A stretch of DNA of 64,000 bases from Allodiplogaster sudhausi (taxonomy: Eukaryota > Nematoda > Chromadorea > Rhabditida > Diplogasteridae): the NCBI GenBank assembly GCA_945643635.1, contig CALZFC010000018.1, positions 2,961,001 through 3,025,000 on the forward strand. The letters are read 5' to 3'. The stretch's first letter is position 1, and every line of letters starts with the position of its first letter. Shown one piece after another: positions 12,254-26,100 of the stretch. The translations under genes and the position numbers were made by a program. Below the pieces are notes generated by a model. It searched no databases. It saw nothing but the letters and a program-made list of their open reading frames with translations, and was not told the origin of the DNA.

Positions 12254-15200
12254 CTAAAATCGCTCCGATGTCTCTTCGTCTTTGTAGTCAATTGCGCTGA
12301 AAATCATAATTTAAAAGTGACTTTGCTTAAAACTATATTCACCTCTTATTATGATATCCGTTTGCCTTCATCTCTTCTGCTTCAATTTCATCATCATCTT
12401 CCGGGTCCTCTAGCGCAGTGTATGTCGAGTACTCAAAGTAGAAGATGGCCAGGAGAGCGAAGATTGTGATCACGACGAACCTGATTTTAGTCTCTTCATA
12501 TTTATAGTTAGAAAACTGAAATTATTTAGAAGAAATATAAATATATATATAAAATTTTTGATATAAGTTTATTTTTAAGGCACTCTAACATTGCGCCAGC
12601 GTAGGCGAAGAACTGCACGGCGAGATCAGTGAAGGGATCCGATGCAGTGATAATGATAATGATCACGTTGCCCAGACCGTTCGTCAGCAGATAAACCGCT
12701 TGGACGACTGCTTTCATCGAAGGGGCAGCCTGGAAAAATTGATAGTTGCGGCTACTCTTTGTTCTGTTAATGCTGCCAAAAATTCAATTTTGAATTCGCG
12801 CCTTTTGCCTGATTTATTGTGGCGCGTCTAGAATGGGTAGTAAAATATGTACAAACAGAATACGTTTGAATTTAGTGCTCCTATAGCGGTGTCTTGAATC
12901 TGCCATATAAAGAAATGAAAGACATATGTATTACAGAGATGAATTGTTATATAAAAAAAGATGTGGCAAAATAGTAATAAAAAGAAAACTTCGTTGTAAA
13001 TTTTTTTTTACCTGCGAGTACGCGAACTCGTATCCGGTAACGGAAAAGAGAATCTCGCCCGCTGTCAGAATGAAGTATTGCGGAATCTGCCAGAGAATGT
13101 TGACTCGGTTGTTCTGCACCACTTGCCACACGTGCTTGTGGTTGTTCGTGTACTACAAGTTTAAGGTTCATATCTTACATATTTTTGTCAATAAGTTAGA
13201 CTGTGATTATCACGTTATTTTGTAAAGATCAAATTAATAAAGAATATCGAATTAATAACTGGGAATAATAAGCCTTATACATTATAGCCAGGCCCGGTGA
13301 GGACAGCCGAGAAGACGCCTCCCTGCTGGTAGATCTCGAAGCCGATACCCGTGTCGCTCACGATCACTTCCTCCTTGCTCAACGTCGGCGGATGGTTGAT
13401 GTCTTTTGGCGTGTTGTCCATGAAGTAGAGGCGCCAGCTGCCAGAGCATTCTTATTTATCGTATTTATTTAATCACAATAATAATAATAAAACTTAGCAA
13501 TTTAATTATCGTTTCAGGGTTAAAAAAAGATAATAATCTTAAGAAAAAACTCCAAAAGACAACCAACTTTCCTGGACGAATCGCTTTAAAGACATACGCA
13601 GTCGCCGTCAGATTTGTTGAGTTTGCAGAGGACTTGGCAATTGGGACAATCTGACCAAAGCATTAATCGATTTTGAGGTTTCTATATTTTCTTTACTCAT
13701 TTTACTTAGTCATCGATTTGTTTTAACACAAAACAGATAAACAGGCAAGTTCGATAAATGTAAGTAACTAATAAGTAAAAACAAACAAATTGTCCTACCT
13801 CATCGATATCCGTGGTGTTTCCGTTGTAGCTCGTCTCCCAGAAGTAGAAGTCGGCCGGCGAGTGTGGATCGCACGGATGCTTGGGATCCAATCCGACGGC
13901 GTCCACTCGGCAGAGTGCCAGGTTGCCAGAGTAGGCGTGGTCAAAGGCAAGAGTCAGCCTACAATGAGTAGGAATATTTTGTATCTTTATTTTAAAGAAA
14001 AATAATTTTTCTTAAGAACTCTTTCAATTTTTCAGCGAAATGAGAGGTGGTATAAAAAAGAACGGTAGAAAATGAGGCCTCACAAAATAGCTTCGTTCAA
14101 ACAAGAAAAAAGGTTATAGGAGGGCAATCATCGAAAAATTATGTCAGATTGCCGCGGATCTTCGCACTCGCTTACGCACATGCTGTTTTCATGCAGTGAG
14201 TTCGTGCGACGTGCGAAATAGTACGCGAGACTGAGAGAGTGCCAACTCCCAGGGTATCCGCGATATTCGAATTTGCACTATTTATTTTTCGACGATCGTA
14301 CTTCTTTAATGCGATAAACGACTTCTAATTCTGTTTTTGCTTCGTTTATTCTGGCACCACGAGAAAATATGCCATGTGTGTATGAATAAATAGATAAATA
14401 AGAAATGGCAATCAAAGGAGGCTGAGACCCGAGACTAAAGTCGCCGGTGCCGGTGCGCGGCTTCTTCGGCTGCACTTCGTGGCGGATGACGCCGCGCGGA
14501 CCGATGGCGATGAAGAAGACATTCGAGTGGCCGCTGCCCTCCTTTGTCAGCGAAACAAAGTCGTATGTGATGGTCGAAGGTAGTGTCTGAATGGATGCCA
14601 ATTGAAATTAAATTTAGTCATAAATGTTCACTTTACAAGAAATAGCTATTTTTTGAAGTTCATATCCTTTATTTTTTTAAATAAAAATATAACTTTAAAA
14701 AAGTACATAATTCCATGGCGCACCTCACTTCGATCGCAGTTCGCGTACTCGAGCGACCAAGTGTAGCTGCCCAAGGGAATGTGGAACGTCTGTTTCCCTT
14801 CGTCTTTGATGTCTATCATTGACTGTGAAAAAAGATAGAGATATTTTTAATGATATAAAAAAAGCAAGCCTAACCGAGTTGGGCGGCAAAAGAACGGAAG
14901 TCAATCCGGCCTCCGTCACTGCTTTCACCGTGATGTTGCACTTGGAGTTGTAGAGGTTCATGAAGGAGACGAACGCCTGATCGGATGCAGGAAGCTCAGG
15001 CAGCGTCTTCTGAAACGCACCTTATTATACAATTGCTTTATTTGCAGCATTCTAAATGGTCCCATTTAACCATTGTTGATTAACTTAGACACTAAATAAT
15101 AAAAATATTTATATAAAAAATGGCAATCTCGTTCACAAAGAATTTATAGAATGGTAGTATTGCAAATTTTTAAATTTATAGAACTACGAATTAAATGAGC

Positions 15201-18200
15201 AAATAAAATCCACCAACATTGACTTGCAGTTGAACGAGTCCCGTGACGATGAATGCAAGGGAGGCCATCAGACCACCCGCAACCATCTTACGAAGAGGGC
15301 TACAAGAGGAATCGTTCATTCCTTCAATATATATTTAGAATATGTTTAAAGGATAGAAATTAGGTAAATGAAGAATAATATATTCACTTAAATAATCACC
15401 GCTGTCTTTCAACTTTTATATAGATAAGAAAGACATTCAAGAGGTTTTTAAATGCCGGTGGATTTATGAGGCGATATCTCAATAAATGCCCTGACTAAGG
15501 TGCATAAATTGATTCCAACGCCTTAATTCTCGTTCTCCTAACATATTGAGCAGCTTTCTATGTACATTACAAGGATATGTGTAGTTGAAGAGAAAAATGA
15601 AGTGCACTAAATTTTAACATACGTGGGTAGATCTTCTCATTCAAATGATTATTGTTCACTTTGTGAAATTTATACAAATATTATCTTGCATCAACTATTT
15701 CCATACTGACGTGACATTGAAGCACTTTCCGAGCAGAGGATAGAGAATAGTCTGAAAGGTGGGAATGAAGATGAGCACAAGGATCGCATTCATTGTCTGC
15801 ATCTGGTCAGGCAGCACGAGGGCGCCGAAGAAGTTCCCGTCCATTTGAACTCCTGCACAAATATGTCTTGTTTTTTTATATATTGGCTTAACTGTTCAGC
15901 CAAATAGTACATTTCTCTCTTCAATACAGCGGTTGGCGCTGCTAGTTTTCCATGGAGGGGAAGGGTGAATTTTTTCCTCATTCAAGCTCAAGGAAACTTA
16001 AAGGAGGCGATCACCGAAAAATTATGCAAAGGTTCAAGTTGCCTCGACCGTTCTATCGACCCTTTTTGTCCATACTTGACAGAGGACAAATAAAAGGAGA
16101 CGTTCATTTTCAGTCGTACGTCCCTTTCACAGATCGTTCATTTCAAAATGTGGAGGCTTCTCTGTTTCTTGGTCATATCGCTCTAGTACTTTATCAATAC
16201 CTTCAAGCTCCATAAACGACCTAATTTCGCTTTCTTTCACTCTCGCACATTGTGACAAGTGGGGGAAATTAACAGTTCTTATCGCAAAGTCAAGCCCCCG
16301 GAATTGCTTCATAAAATTCGCCAAGAATCGAGGCTAGTTGTACGCTCTTCCCCTACATTCTTCACACAATTTTCCATACATTCTTGACACATTTCCCCTA
16401 CATTCAAAACCTTGTCTCAGCCAGACCGAGCCTTGCTGATCGAAGAGTGCCCAGAACATTGGCAGGGGCACGAACATTACAAGGACGCGAAGAAGCGAAC
16501 GGACGTCTGCCACGAATTGGCGCTGTGATAAGCAAAGGCAATCGATAAATCAATAAAATAATTTCACTACAATTATTTATGATAAGTGTTATGCAAAAAT
16601 CTCCAATATCTATCAGTAATAACGTTTTCGTCTAGTTTTATGAAATTCATATTGTATAACAAAAGTAATTTCAAGTTAAAATGCATATATTCAACAACGG
16701 AAAAAAGAACCTTATGGCACGCGCGCTTCTTGCCCCTCTCAATCCTGTTTCGCATGCAGTGCTCGTCCTCTTCGCACACGTGCGTGTCCAGGAAGTGCTC
16801 GATGACGTGGTCGCGTCGCGGTCCGCCGCCACGCGCCGCATTAAAGATGCCGATCTGCAGATGCTCTCCAGTTTGCTTTGCTTTCTTACAAAACACGGCT
16901 ATTATTTAACTGTTCAAAATTAAAAAGTACCAATTGCATTTGGTTTAAAAAATAAATCATAATTGATATACTTTAACTATGATTTTTATTCAATCATGAA
17001 AGTATGGTGACCTACATACATACATATGTAAATCTCTCCTCCTTACCGAGAGCACTTTGGCGACCTCCTTGAAGACATTCTCACGCGGCGGCGGCTTATG
17101 ATACCAGAAGCTGCCAGTGATGAAGAAGACTGTAAACGTATTATTTTTATTGCTTAAAAATTAATACTAATTTCAATATTTCCAAAAGTCAATGTCATCC
17201 AACCTGTCGCAACGATCATTAGAATAGCGGGCACGCCGAAGCAGAGCGGGTAGCAGCTGTCCTGCCCGAGGCATGGCTGAGCTGTATACAAAGAAGCTTT
17301 AAAATGGTGAAAATTAATAAAATTTTACAATTAAACCATGGTTAGCGAAGTAAATAAAGAAGTAGATCAAAATTGTGCAAACCCCGAAAGATGGGCGTAA
17401 CAAAGGAGGAGATCATCGAGCCGACATTGATGCAGAAGTAGAACATGGAGAAGTAGACGGAGATCATGCGAGTCTGGTGCTTCTCGAATTGGTCGGCTCC
17501 GAAGGGCGCGACGCACGGCTTGATGCCGCCCGTGCCCACGGCGATGATCGCCAAGCCGATTATGTCGAGGGCTCTGGAAATTAATCAATCAATAATATAC
17601 ATAGAAAATAACTGTGCAAATCAATCAATAAATTAACAACTCTATTCAAATTTTTTATTATGAATGAGTACTTATAAAAAGATATTAAAAAATGAAAAAA
17701 AAATAAATTGTGATCACTTACGGATGCACGCCGGAGATCGAGTCTTGCGTCGCAGAGACGGCCAGCATAATCTGACCTCCCGCATAGAGGATGGACAGCA
17801 GAATTATTGTCCTGTCAAAGAGGCGCAGATGTAGAAGTAATCTTTTACGCACATCAAAACTTACATAGACGTTTCTTGTTTTTGTTATTCTGCAGATGAC
17901 AATGTTTCGTCTAACAAACAACAAGTAGATAAAAAACGGACCAGAATTTGCCGATAAAGCCGTCGGCAATGATGGAGCCGAGCAGAGGTGTCGTGTAGTT
18001 GAAGATGGAGAAGGCAGAGTAGTATATCGTGGACATGTTATCGGACAAGAGCATCACGTTGATGAAGTAGAAGGTCAGCACGGCTGCAGGCGAGACATTT
18101 ATTTATTTAAGTAAATAAATAAAAGCCACGATTTACAACTGCGCTGAATAATCCTCGTTCTGCACACATATTCCGCTAGCCAGCATGGCAATGAATTAAA

Positions 18201-19128
18201 GCATTTATTTATTTGTTTGGTTTAAAATTTAAAAAAGGGTGGATGAATAAAATCAATCATTACTGCATTTGGCAGAATTATTTATTCTAATCCTCGTAAT
18301 ATTTCATTACCTTCAATACCAATATGACATATTTATGCCTAATATTAAACGGAATAGATCAGATGAGATAAAAAGAACCGGACTCCTCATTCCGTAGTAG
18401 GAGAATCGCTCGCAGAGTTCGTTGGACATGATGAAGAGAGTGCGCAGTGGCCAATGCCTCAGCATGGCTCCCCAAGAGGTGTGCATCACGGGCTGAGGGA
18501 CAGGGCGCGAGGGCAGCCGCAGCGAGGACGGAGGGGGCACGCCGACTTCATCTATACATTTTACGAGGTAAGTACAGTTTTTATAATTAGAACATTTTGT
18601 TATTTTTTCAAAGAAAGTCCTTGCATAAAATGATTGATTCAAAATTTCTATGTCAATTCTTTGCCATCTTTTGCTCATTCATTTATTCTTACTTATCCTC
18701 ACTCCTACATCCGAACACCTCCGGAGCCTGTAAGGAGGGAGACAAAGTGGACGACAACCAACGGGTGTGGATCTGAGAAGCGTTGGTGATAAGGATATGT
18801 GGTGCGATAACATCGTGAGAAAAAGCAGAGAAGACGCTTTATTCACTGGCTAACTGAGGTGTAGATAAGGACGGGCGATGTACTTTGCATATGTAATTCG
18901 AATGCACTCCAGGGCATTAAACATAGTGCTATTATATGTAAACTCGTGTATCCCATGTCAAGGCTTCTACTGCTGTACACATATCTACACAACAATTATA
19001 ATATTCAGAAGAAATAATTAGAGCTCTGTTTTCAAAAAATTGTTGTTATTACATTTTTGAATCTATACATAAAAGAAAAAAATCGGAGATCTCAAGCTCA
19101 GCTGACCTTTCGTGTTTGTTTTGTCCAT
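12254..19128 (-). CDS. Proton-coupled oligopeptide transporter (SLC15/PEPT), copy A
   Basis: 21 exons (5' to 3'): 19107-19128, 18384-18551, 17942-18083, 17722-17811, 17383-17573, 17204-17281, 17047-17129, 16711-16854, 16411-16522, 15711-15852, 15218-15299, 14875-15009, 14724-14822, 14429-14586, 13799-13958, 13568-13650, 13281-13437, 13012-13152, 12590-12729, 12343-12480, 12254-12296. They total 2508 bp in one frame, 835 residues. The POT-family ExxER proton-coupling motif is present (E52, E55, R56 in [13 protein letters not shown]), as is the PTR2 signature [19 protein letters not shown] near residue 153, followed by [22 protein letters not shown] and [15 protein letters not shown] are also family-typical. 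Exons 12-17 encode the large extracellular loop with N-linked sites (NITV, NSTN, NLT). The acidic cytoplasmic tail ends in a 43-bp exon ([12 protein letters not shown]). It should import di- and tripeptides with protons at a plasma membrane; gut expression would be expected from worm relatives but is inference. Start MDKTNTK is fixed by phase and by the paralogue. Confidence 0.93.
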
Positions 19129-19169
19129 GACGCCCAGGAAGTTTGCGCATGCACAGGACTAAACAATAA

Positions 19170-19443
19170 GTGAGAGTCGGATCCCTCCTCCCGCCACTCT
19201 GCAATCCCGCGACTCCCGCCGCTTCTCATCACTTTTCTTATCACACATTCCTTATCTCTCTCTTCCTCTTTCTCCCTCATTCTCTCTCGTTCTTTCCTTC
19301 TCTCTCATCCTTTGTTCTCATTTATCTCCTGTACGTATCTTTCATTACTTCAATTTTTATTTCTTCCTTTCTCTCTTCTTCATCTACTTCCGTACCTCTG
19401 TCTCTAAGATCTCTCTCTCTCTCTCTCTTCCTCTCTCTCTCTT

Positions 19444-19476
<33 letters not shown>

Positions 19477-20060
19477 TACTCTGCTCCCACATCATTCTCC
19501 CTTTTCTTTCTCTTTCTCTCTCTTTTTCACTCTGCTGTCACATCTTTCTCTCTTCTCCTTTCCATCTCTCTTTCGCTCTCTCGCTCTCTTTCACTCTTTC
19601 ACTCTGCTGCCACATTATTCTCTCTCACTCTCTTTCTCTCTTTCACTCTGCTGTCTCATCATTCTCCCTCTCCTTTCTCTCTCTCACTCTCTCCCTCTCT
19701 CTCTCCTCTCTCATTCTCTCTTCTCCTTTCTATCTCTCTCTTTCGCTCTCTTTCTTTCACTCTGCTGTCACTTCATTCTCCCACTCTTTCTCTCTTTCGC
19801 TCTCACTCTCTCTCTCTCTCTCTCTCTTTCACTCTGCTGGCACATCATTCTCCTTCTCCGTTCTCTCTCTCACTCTCTTCCTCTCTCTCCCTCTCTCATT
19901 CTCTCTTCTCCTTTCTATCTCTCTCTTTCGCTCTCTTTCTTTCACTCTGCTGTCACTTCATTCTCCCTCTCCTTTCTCTCTTTCGCTCTCTCTCTCTCCC
20001 TCTCTCTTTCTCTCTCTCCTTTCTCTCTCTCTCTCTCTCCTTTTCTCTATTATCTCATCA
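19170..20060. repeat. Long CT-rich tract
   Basis: Nearly 900 bp of (CT)n with recurring units such as CACTCTGCTGTCAC, upstream of transporter A. A 308-codon open frame crosses it, but it is a Ser/Leu repeat and not a gene. It may influence promoter structure; no evidence beyond position. Confidence 0.85.
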
Positions 20061-20883
20061 CGTCCTCATCTAAAGTGTGACCAACTTTCACTGTGAGCTC
20101 TTCCACAACGAGGCACTTTTCCCCTCAGCGCCAAGCAGTCATTTGATAGCGTGGCCCGGCTAGCAGAACATTTGCTCAGAATGAAGAGGAGGCTGGCTGG
20201 CTAAGCGGTTGGCTTCCATTCGATTTATGATCCGCCGCAGATAAACAGTTCGAGTGTCGAAAGAAGCCAACGAAAGGCAAACATTCCTTTTGATTGGAGC
20301 AGCAAAAAAAAAATACGTCATCTTCATTTGCTTTCTTTGTTTTCTGTCAGTCTTTAGTCTTAGTCTTGAAGTCCTTGAGAAAACACCAAGTTGACAGTTC
20401 TCCAGCAAATTTAGAATTCGCTGATAAGGAAGGCAGAATGATGTGGCGGCTCGAAGAATGCAAGGCTATCTAGTCAAGGAATGGAGAGCCATTCAACTTT
20501 ATGCACGGATTGCGCCAGTCTAGGAAGTATTCCAAGGAAGCACTTTGCTTTCTTTCCAAAATAGTACGGTTCAAAATAACTAACTTTTAAACTTTCAAGT
20601 ATTCAATAAAACATACTATTTAACCGGACTCTTGCCCCTTCATCAGACATTTCGAAGTGTGCCTTTTTCTCATCATCGAACGATTTGCTGTTCTCTCTTT
20701 CAACATCTTTTGCCACAAAAACAATTCCAATATGAATGCAATATATTTATTCATAAATACAAACAATCATGCACATTTCGTGCACTTCCGTATGTACTCT
20801 GCGCAACAATAAATACAAGTAGAAAACAAGTAAAGTTACGAACAGAAGAAAGCTCTTGAACGCTGAGACGATGCGAACTCCTT
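20061..20883. other. Intergenic between collagen 3' end and CT tract
   Basis: No exon, RNA gene or clear repeat recognised. It would hold the collagen 3' UTR. Confidence 0.5.
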
Positions 20884-22192
20884 TTAATAACCGGGAGCGG
20901 TGCGGGGCGGCGGGCAGTGGTCGCAGCCGCCTCCGGGTCCTGCGGCTCCGAGCTCTCCTGGCTGGCCATCCTGTCCCTTCTGGCCTGGCTGTCCATCGTG
21001 TCCGGCGTCTCCGGGCGGGCCCTGCTGGCCGTCCTGTCCTGGGTTGCCGTTGTTGCCGGGCGTGCCATCGGGGCCAGGGGGTCCGGCCGGTCCGGGGGGT
21101 CCAGGGGGACCAGGCGGCACGGGCACCTCCTCGACGACTCCGGGCGTGCCGGGCTCGCCAGGCTGGCCAGGCTGGCCGTCGTTGCCGGGCGGGCCGCGGG
21201 GTCCGGCCTGTCCATCGGAGCCGGGGTGGCCATCGGGACCGGGCTGGCCATCCTGTCCGGGGTTGCCGTTCTGTCCCTTGGGTCCGGGGTTGCCAGGGGG
21301 TCCGGGCGGGCCGGCCGGGCAGTCGAAGCAGAAGTCGTCAGCGCTAGGCTGGGCATCAGCGGCAGCATCGTCTCCGTTAGAGCCGTTCTGGCCGGGCTGT
21401 CCATCGTGGCCGTCGGGGCCATCGGGGCCAGGGGGTCCAGCGGGTCCGGCAAGACCGGCCTTGCACGAGCAGCAAGAGCCTCCCGAAGAGCCACCGGCGG
21501 AGTGGTCGTTGTGGAAGACGGCATCGGAGCCTCCGTGTCCACCGCCGTTGGGGCCGCTGCCTCCGTGTCCTCCACCGTTGTGTCCTCCGCCATTGTGTCC
21601 TCCGCCGTTGTGTCCGCCACCGTTGCCGCCAGAGGGGCCTCCGGAAGAGCCGTCATATCCACCGCCAGAAGCGCCGCCGCCAGAAACGCCGCCGGACGAG
21701 CCGCCGTAGCCAGCCTCGGCGGGCGCCGAGTCTCCGTAGCCAGCCTGGCGACGCGCGATCACGCGTCCTCGGACGCCCTTGATGCGCTGCAGACGCTCGT
21801 ACTGCCCGAAGAGGCCGTCCGTGCGATGGCGGCAGAAGTCGACCTCGGTCTGGAGAGAGGACTGCACGTGCTGCATGTAGTTGTAGAGGGACGGGATTGC
21901 GATGATGGCAGTCAGAGTGGCGACCGTGCTGCAAATTAAAAACTATTATACTTCTTTTTTTAAATTAATATATAATATTTCTGAGAAAAAAAACTAGAAA
22001 AAACTACAATAGCTTATATAATTGCAGAAATGTAAGAGCTTTTCAGTAGGAAATTGATATTTCCGCCGATCAAAAAGAAAGAGGAGCTAAAAAGAAAGGC
22101 ACAAACCTGATAGCAATGCCGAAGAAGGCGATGCGACGAAGACTCTCGGCCTCCCTCCAAAGGCTCTTCTCACTGTTCTCTTGCTGCAGCAT
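20884..22192 (-). CDS. Nematode cuticle collagen
   Basis: Two exons, 22107-22192 and 20884-21928 (TAA), give 376 residues. The N-terminus is the cuticle-collagen type: [20 protein letters not shown], then a membrane or signal-anchor segment ([18 protein letters not shown]), then the conserved block [18 protein letters not shown] and [16 protein letters not shown] basic RGRVIARRQ site fits subtilisin-like N-terminal processing. A Gly-rich region with repeated NGGGH units follows, then a Cys cluster (SCCSCK), interrupted Gly-X-Y blocks, and the terminal [13 protein letters not shown]. Such collagens are secreted, trimerise and are cross-linked into the cuticle. The gene sits between the two transporters in the same orientation. 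GC content is much higher than in the surroundings, as expected from Gly/Pro codons. Confidence 0.95.
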
Positions 22193-22280
22193 TTTCACTT
22201 GGAATGAACGGGAGAAGAAGAAGAGAAGAGGAGAAGAGGGGAGATCCCTGCGCTTGTCTCTCTACCACCGGATACCTTTC

Positions 22281-22290
22281 CCTTTTATAT
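22281..22290 (-). promoter_or_regulatory. TATA box of collagen gene
   Basis: The minus strand reads ATATAAAAGG about 90 bp upstream of the collagen ATG, a good TATA element at a sensible distance for a strongly expressed cuticle gene. Confidence 0.6.
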
Positions 22291-22364
22291 CGCCTTTGCC
22301 TTGGGGGCCGTCGTCAACGGCATCGCAGGTTGCGGGCGTGAACGCAAGGTCAGAACGGAGGTGG

Positions 22365-22365
22365 A

Positions 22366-22403
<38 letters not shown>

Positions 22404-22707
22404 GAGAAAGAGAGGAGAGAGAGAGTAGAGAGAGATGAGAGAGAGCGGACAGGAAGTGTCAAGAGGTCGTTTCATGGATAGACAATGAAGGTGTTTGTCG
22501 GAAAGGGAGAGAAGAATGAAAGGGAAAAGAGAACGAAGAGTGCGAGAGAGAGAACCGTAAAAGGTGAAAGAAAGTACACAGCAAGACGAGGATGAGGGTA
22601 AAGATAAGAGGAAGAGATGCACAGAGAGATAAGCACAAAGAGAGAGAGAGAGAGATAAAGAGAGAGAGAGAGAGTGAGAGATAGAGAGAGTGTGAGAGAG
22701 AGAAAAA

Positions 22708-22743
<36 letters not shown>

Positions 22744-22745
22744 TG
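22365..22745. repeat. GA-rich tract upstream of collagen
   Basis: (GA)n stretches, mainly 22368-22445 and 22640-22745, just upstream of the collagen TATA element. Frames over it are low-complexity Ser/Leu. It could bind GAGA-type factors, but that is speculation. Confidence 0.8.
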
Positions 22746-23162
22746 CTTCCCAGGTATCAAAGGCCACAACTGCTGGTGTTCCAAAAACTTCCTAAAAAGC
22801 CCGAGGCTTCTCACAACACCCACTCGTTCACGCTTTTACGAGGAGAGCTTCGAACGTTTTTCCATTTTTACATCGCGCGCGAAAGAAAGAAGAGCCGGAT
22901 AAAAAGTTCTTTCAGTTATGCTTTCTTCTTCATTGCTTTCATTAGCTAATATTTCGACATGATCACGAGCTTTCAGTACTTTATCTGCATAATAACTTGC
23001 ATACGTGTGTTATGAAATAGATTAACTTATTTAACTAGCGCATTGCTGAACATGTTCTCATCTGCTATGTATAAACAAATACGTTTACTTTATTTTACTT
23101 TATTCGTTATGATTTCTTTAATCGATTCACACGACCCGTAATTCGCACTGATAATAAGAGTA

Positions 23163-26100
23163 TTAGAATCGCAATGAGGACGATTTGTCGTCATCGAATA
23201 GGGCTCTGAAAATATGATATTATTATTTGAGAGATGTATCGAAGGCAGAGAAGATCTTCTCGAGAAGGTGTTGTATCATTCAAAATAGAACACTTCAAAT
23301 ATTAGCAAAAGCAAATGTGTTTCTCTCGTAAACATGGCACTTACGAACTGTCCATGAAGCTTGCGTTGATCTTTCCTTTCTCATCCATCATTTCGTCACT
23401 CTCTTCATCGTCTGCGTCATCCAGAGCAGTGTACGTCGAGTATTCAAAGTAGAAGATAGCCAGGAGAGCAAAGGCAGAGATGACGACGAACCTGAAAAGG
23501 CCATCGAGATCATCAGGAACACACAAATCAATCAACTTGACAAGTGTTTGAAAGATTTGCCACAATTAAGAAGATAATTAGTGAAACGGAGACAAACGAC
23601 AACGTTCGTAAACAGATTTTTTATGACTATTTTAAGATTATGAGCAATAAGATAAATATTAAAATATAAGTATATGGAAATGCTTCCACTGACATTGCAC
23701 CGGCATAAGCGAAGAACATGACGGCCATATCGGTGAAGGGATCGGCGGCCGTGATTATGATAATGATAACGTTTCCGATTCCGTCCGTGAGCAGGAAAGA
23801 CGCTTGGACGATTGCTTTCATCGAAGGAGCAGCCTTAAATTGTGTAGAAAGCAATCATATTTGTCTCTTTTTAAAACAAATCGAATATATTATTCGAAAG
23901 GAAGAGTAGAAACGAAAGTGTGCGAAATTTCAAATTCCCGCGGCCCTTCGCACTCCCATTCGTACGTGCTATTTTCATGCTGTGGTTTGTGAAAGCGAGA
24001 GTGCGTGCTGGGAGGGTAGGGGGTGAACACGTTTTTATTGATGGCTTTTCGGTGAATGAGCTCCGTTAAAGTAATAAATGTGTCTCGACAATTCACGGCC
24101 ACGGTCAGCTCTCACCTGGGAGTACGCAAACTCGAGGCCAGTGACTGAGAAAAGAATCTCGCCCATCGTAAGGATGACAAACTGCGGAATCTGCCAGAGA
24201 ATGCTTACTCGGTTGTTCTGCACCACTTGCCAGACGTGCTTGTGGTTGTTGGTGAACTAGAGAGAAAGTGAGTGAGAGAGATGTTAAGATTGCATATTGC
24301 ATTTAGGCTCAAAGATTTGAAAATGCTTTGCTAGCGATCCAATCGAAAAGAATAGTCTAATAGGAAAGTACGCTTAATAATGTAGATTAAAAGTCCGAAT
24401 CTTTGGCCGCAGGGTCAACTCCGAGTCCACCCCGAGGCCACTCCGAACCTACCCCGTATCCCGGCCCGGTTAGGACGGCAGCGAAGACGCCTCCCTGTTG
24501 ATTGATCTCAAAGCCGACGCCCGCGTCATGCACGATGACCTGCTCCTTGCTCAGCGTCGGCGGGTTGTCAATGTCCTTGGGCGTGTTGTCCATGAAGTAC
24601 AGCTGCCATCTCAAAGGGAAACCAATATTTTTCTGCCACGAAAATAACTCTTCTTTTCATTCCTAACGTTGATAATTTCTACATTTTTAATCTTATTTTC
24701 GCATTTCTCGTTAGTCGAGAACAAATATTCAAGTGTTGTCACATTATTATTAATGTATCGAATAAATAAAATAAATTTTTGTTCACCCAAATACAATAAA
24801 ACTCGCTAACTTCCCTGGACGAACGGGCTTGAAGACGTATGCAGTTGCCGTGAGATTTGTTGTATTTTGGCTTGCAATGGTTTGTGGGATTACCTGAAAG
24901 CGGGCGATATATTGGCTTTGATAATTTTCTATAAGATATTTAATCTGAAAAAAAACTAAGAAGATATAAAATAAATGAATGCCTCATCGATATCCGACGT
25001 GTTTCCGTTGTAGCTCGTCTCCCAGAAGTAGAAGTCGGCCGGGGACTGCGGATCACACGGATGCTTTGGATCGATTCCTTCTGCATCGGCACGACACAAT
25101 GCGAGATTCCCCTTGTAGGCGTGGTCAAAGGCGAGCGTCAATCTGTGAGTCAATCAATTCAATTGAAGCCTTCGTCAACTTTCTTTCGATGTAAAGACTA
25201 TTTTGGAGAAAAAAAATCAATAATTATTCCATATTAATTGAAATAAGCCAAAGAAGTGGAAATGATGAGCAGGCAGACCCGAGACTAAAGTCGCCAGTGC
25301 CGGTGCGCGGCTTCTCCGGCTGCACTTCGTGGCGGACGACGCCGCGCGGACCGATGGCGATGAAGAAGACATTCGTGTGTCCGCCGTCGTCGCCCTTCGC
25401 CAGCGCCGCGAAATCGTACGCAATCGTCTTTGGCAGAGTCTGTAATGTTCTTTTTTTTCAGGGAAATTTTTTTCATTTTTCTTTCATAGTTTTTTCTTCT
25501 AAAATCAATTGTTAAAGTAAGAATGACAATGAAAATGCCTTCACCTCACTGCCCAAACAGTCCGCATACGACAATGACCAATTGTAGAGTCCGAGCGGGA
25601 TGTGAAACGTCTGTGAACCGTCATCCTTGTTGTCGAGCATTGACTGAAAATATGCATGTTTTAAAAGATGATTGTAAGGAAAACTGTGCTACGGTGCTAT
25701 CTGTGGAGCAGAGAAAGAGACCGAGTTCGGTTGAAGCACGTAGGGAGGCAGGTTGGACTCGCTGAGCGAGTTGACGGTGATGTTGCATCGAGTGTTGTAG
25801 AGATTCATGAAGGAGACGTACGCTTGGGAGGAAGTTGGCAGCTCGGGTAGCGTCTTCTGCAGAGTGATTAGCCGATTAAATTTAGTGAAAATTATATCTT
25901 AAAAAATGTACATTTTTTTGGTCATGAATGTAATATTTCTAATATACATATCTAATATATAATATAATAACTATATTTCATAAAATGAAATAAAAAAAGG
26001 TGTCCTCACATTAACTTCAATCTGAACAAGCCCCGTCACGACGAAAGAGAGGGAAGCAAGAAGACCACCGGCGACCATCTTCCGAAGTGGACTGAACTGT

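Noticed and set aside
19170..20096. 308-codon open frame on the + strand
   Set aside because: Pure Ser/Leu/Phe repeat generated by the CT tract; no domain and no splice or start context.
20900..21939. Long Pro/Gly- and Ala/Gly-rich frames antisense to the collagen
   Set aside because: Shadows of the Gly-X-Y codons on the other strand; the minus-strand collagen has a full domain order and ends.
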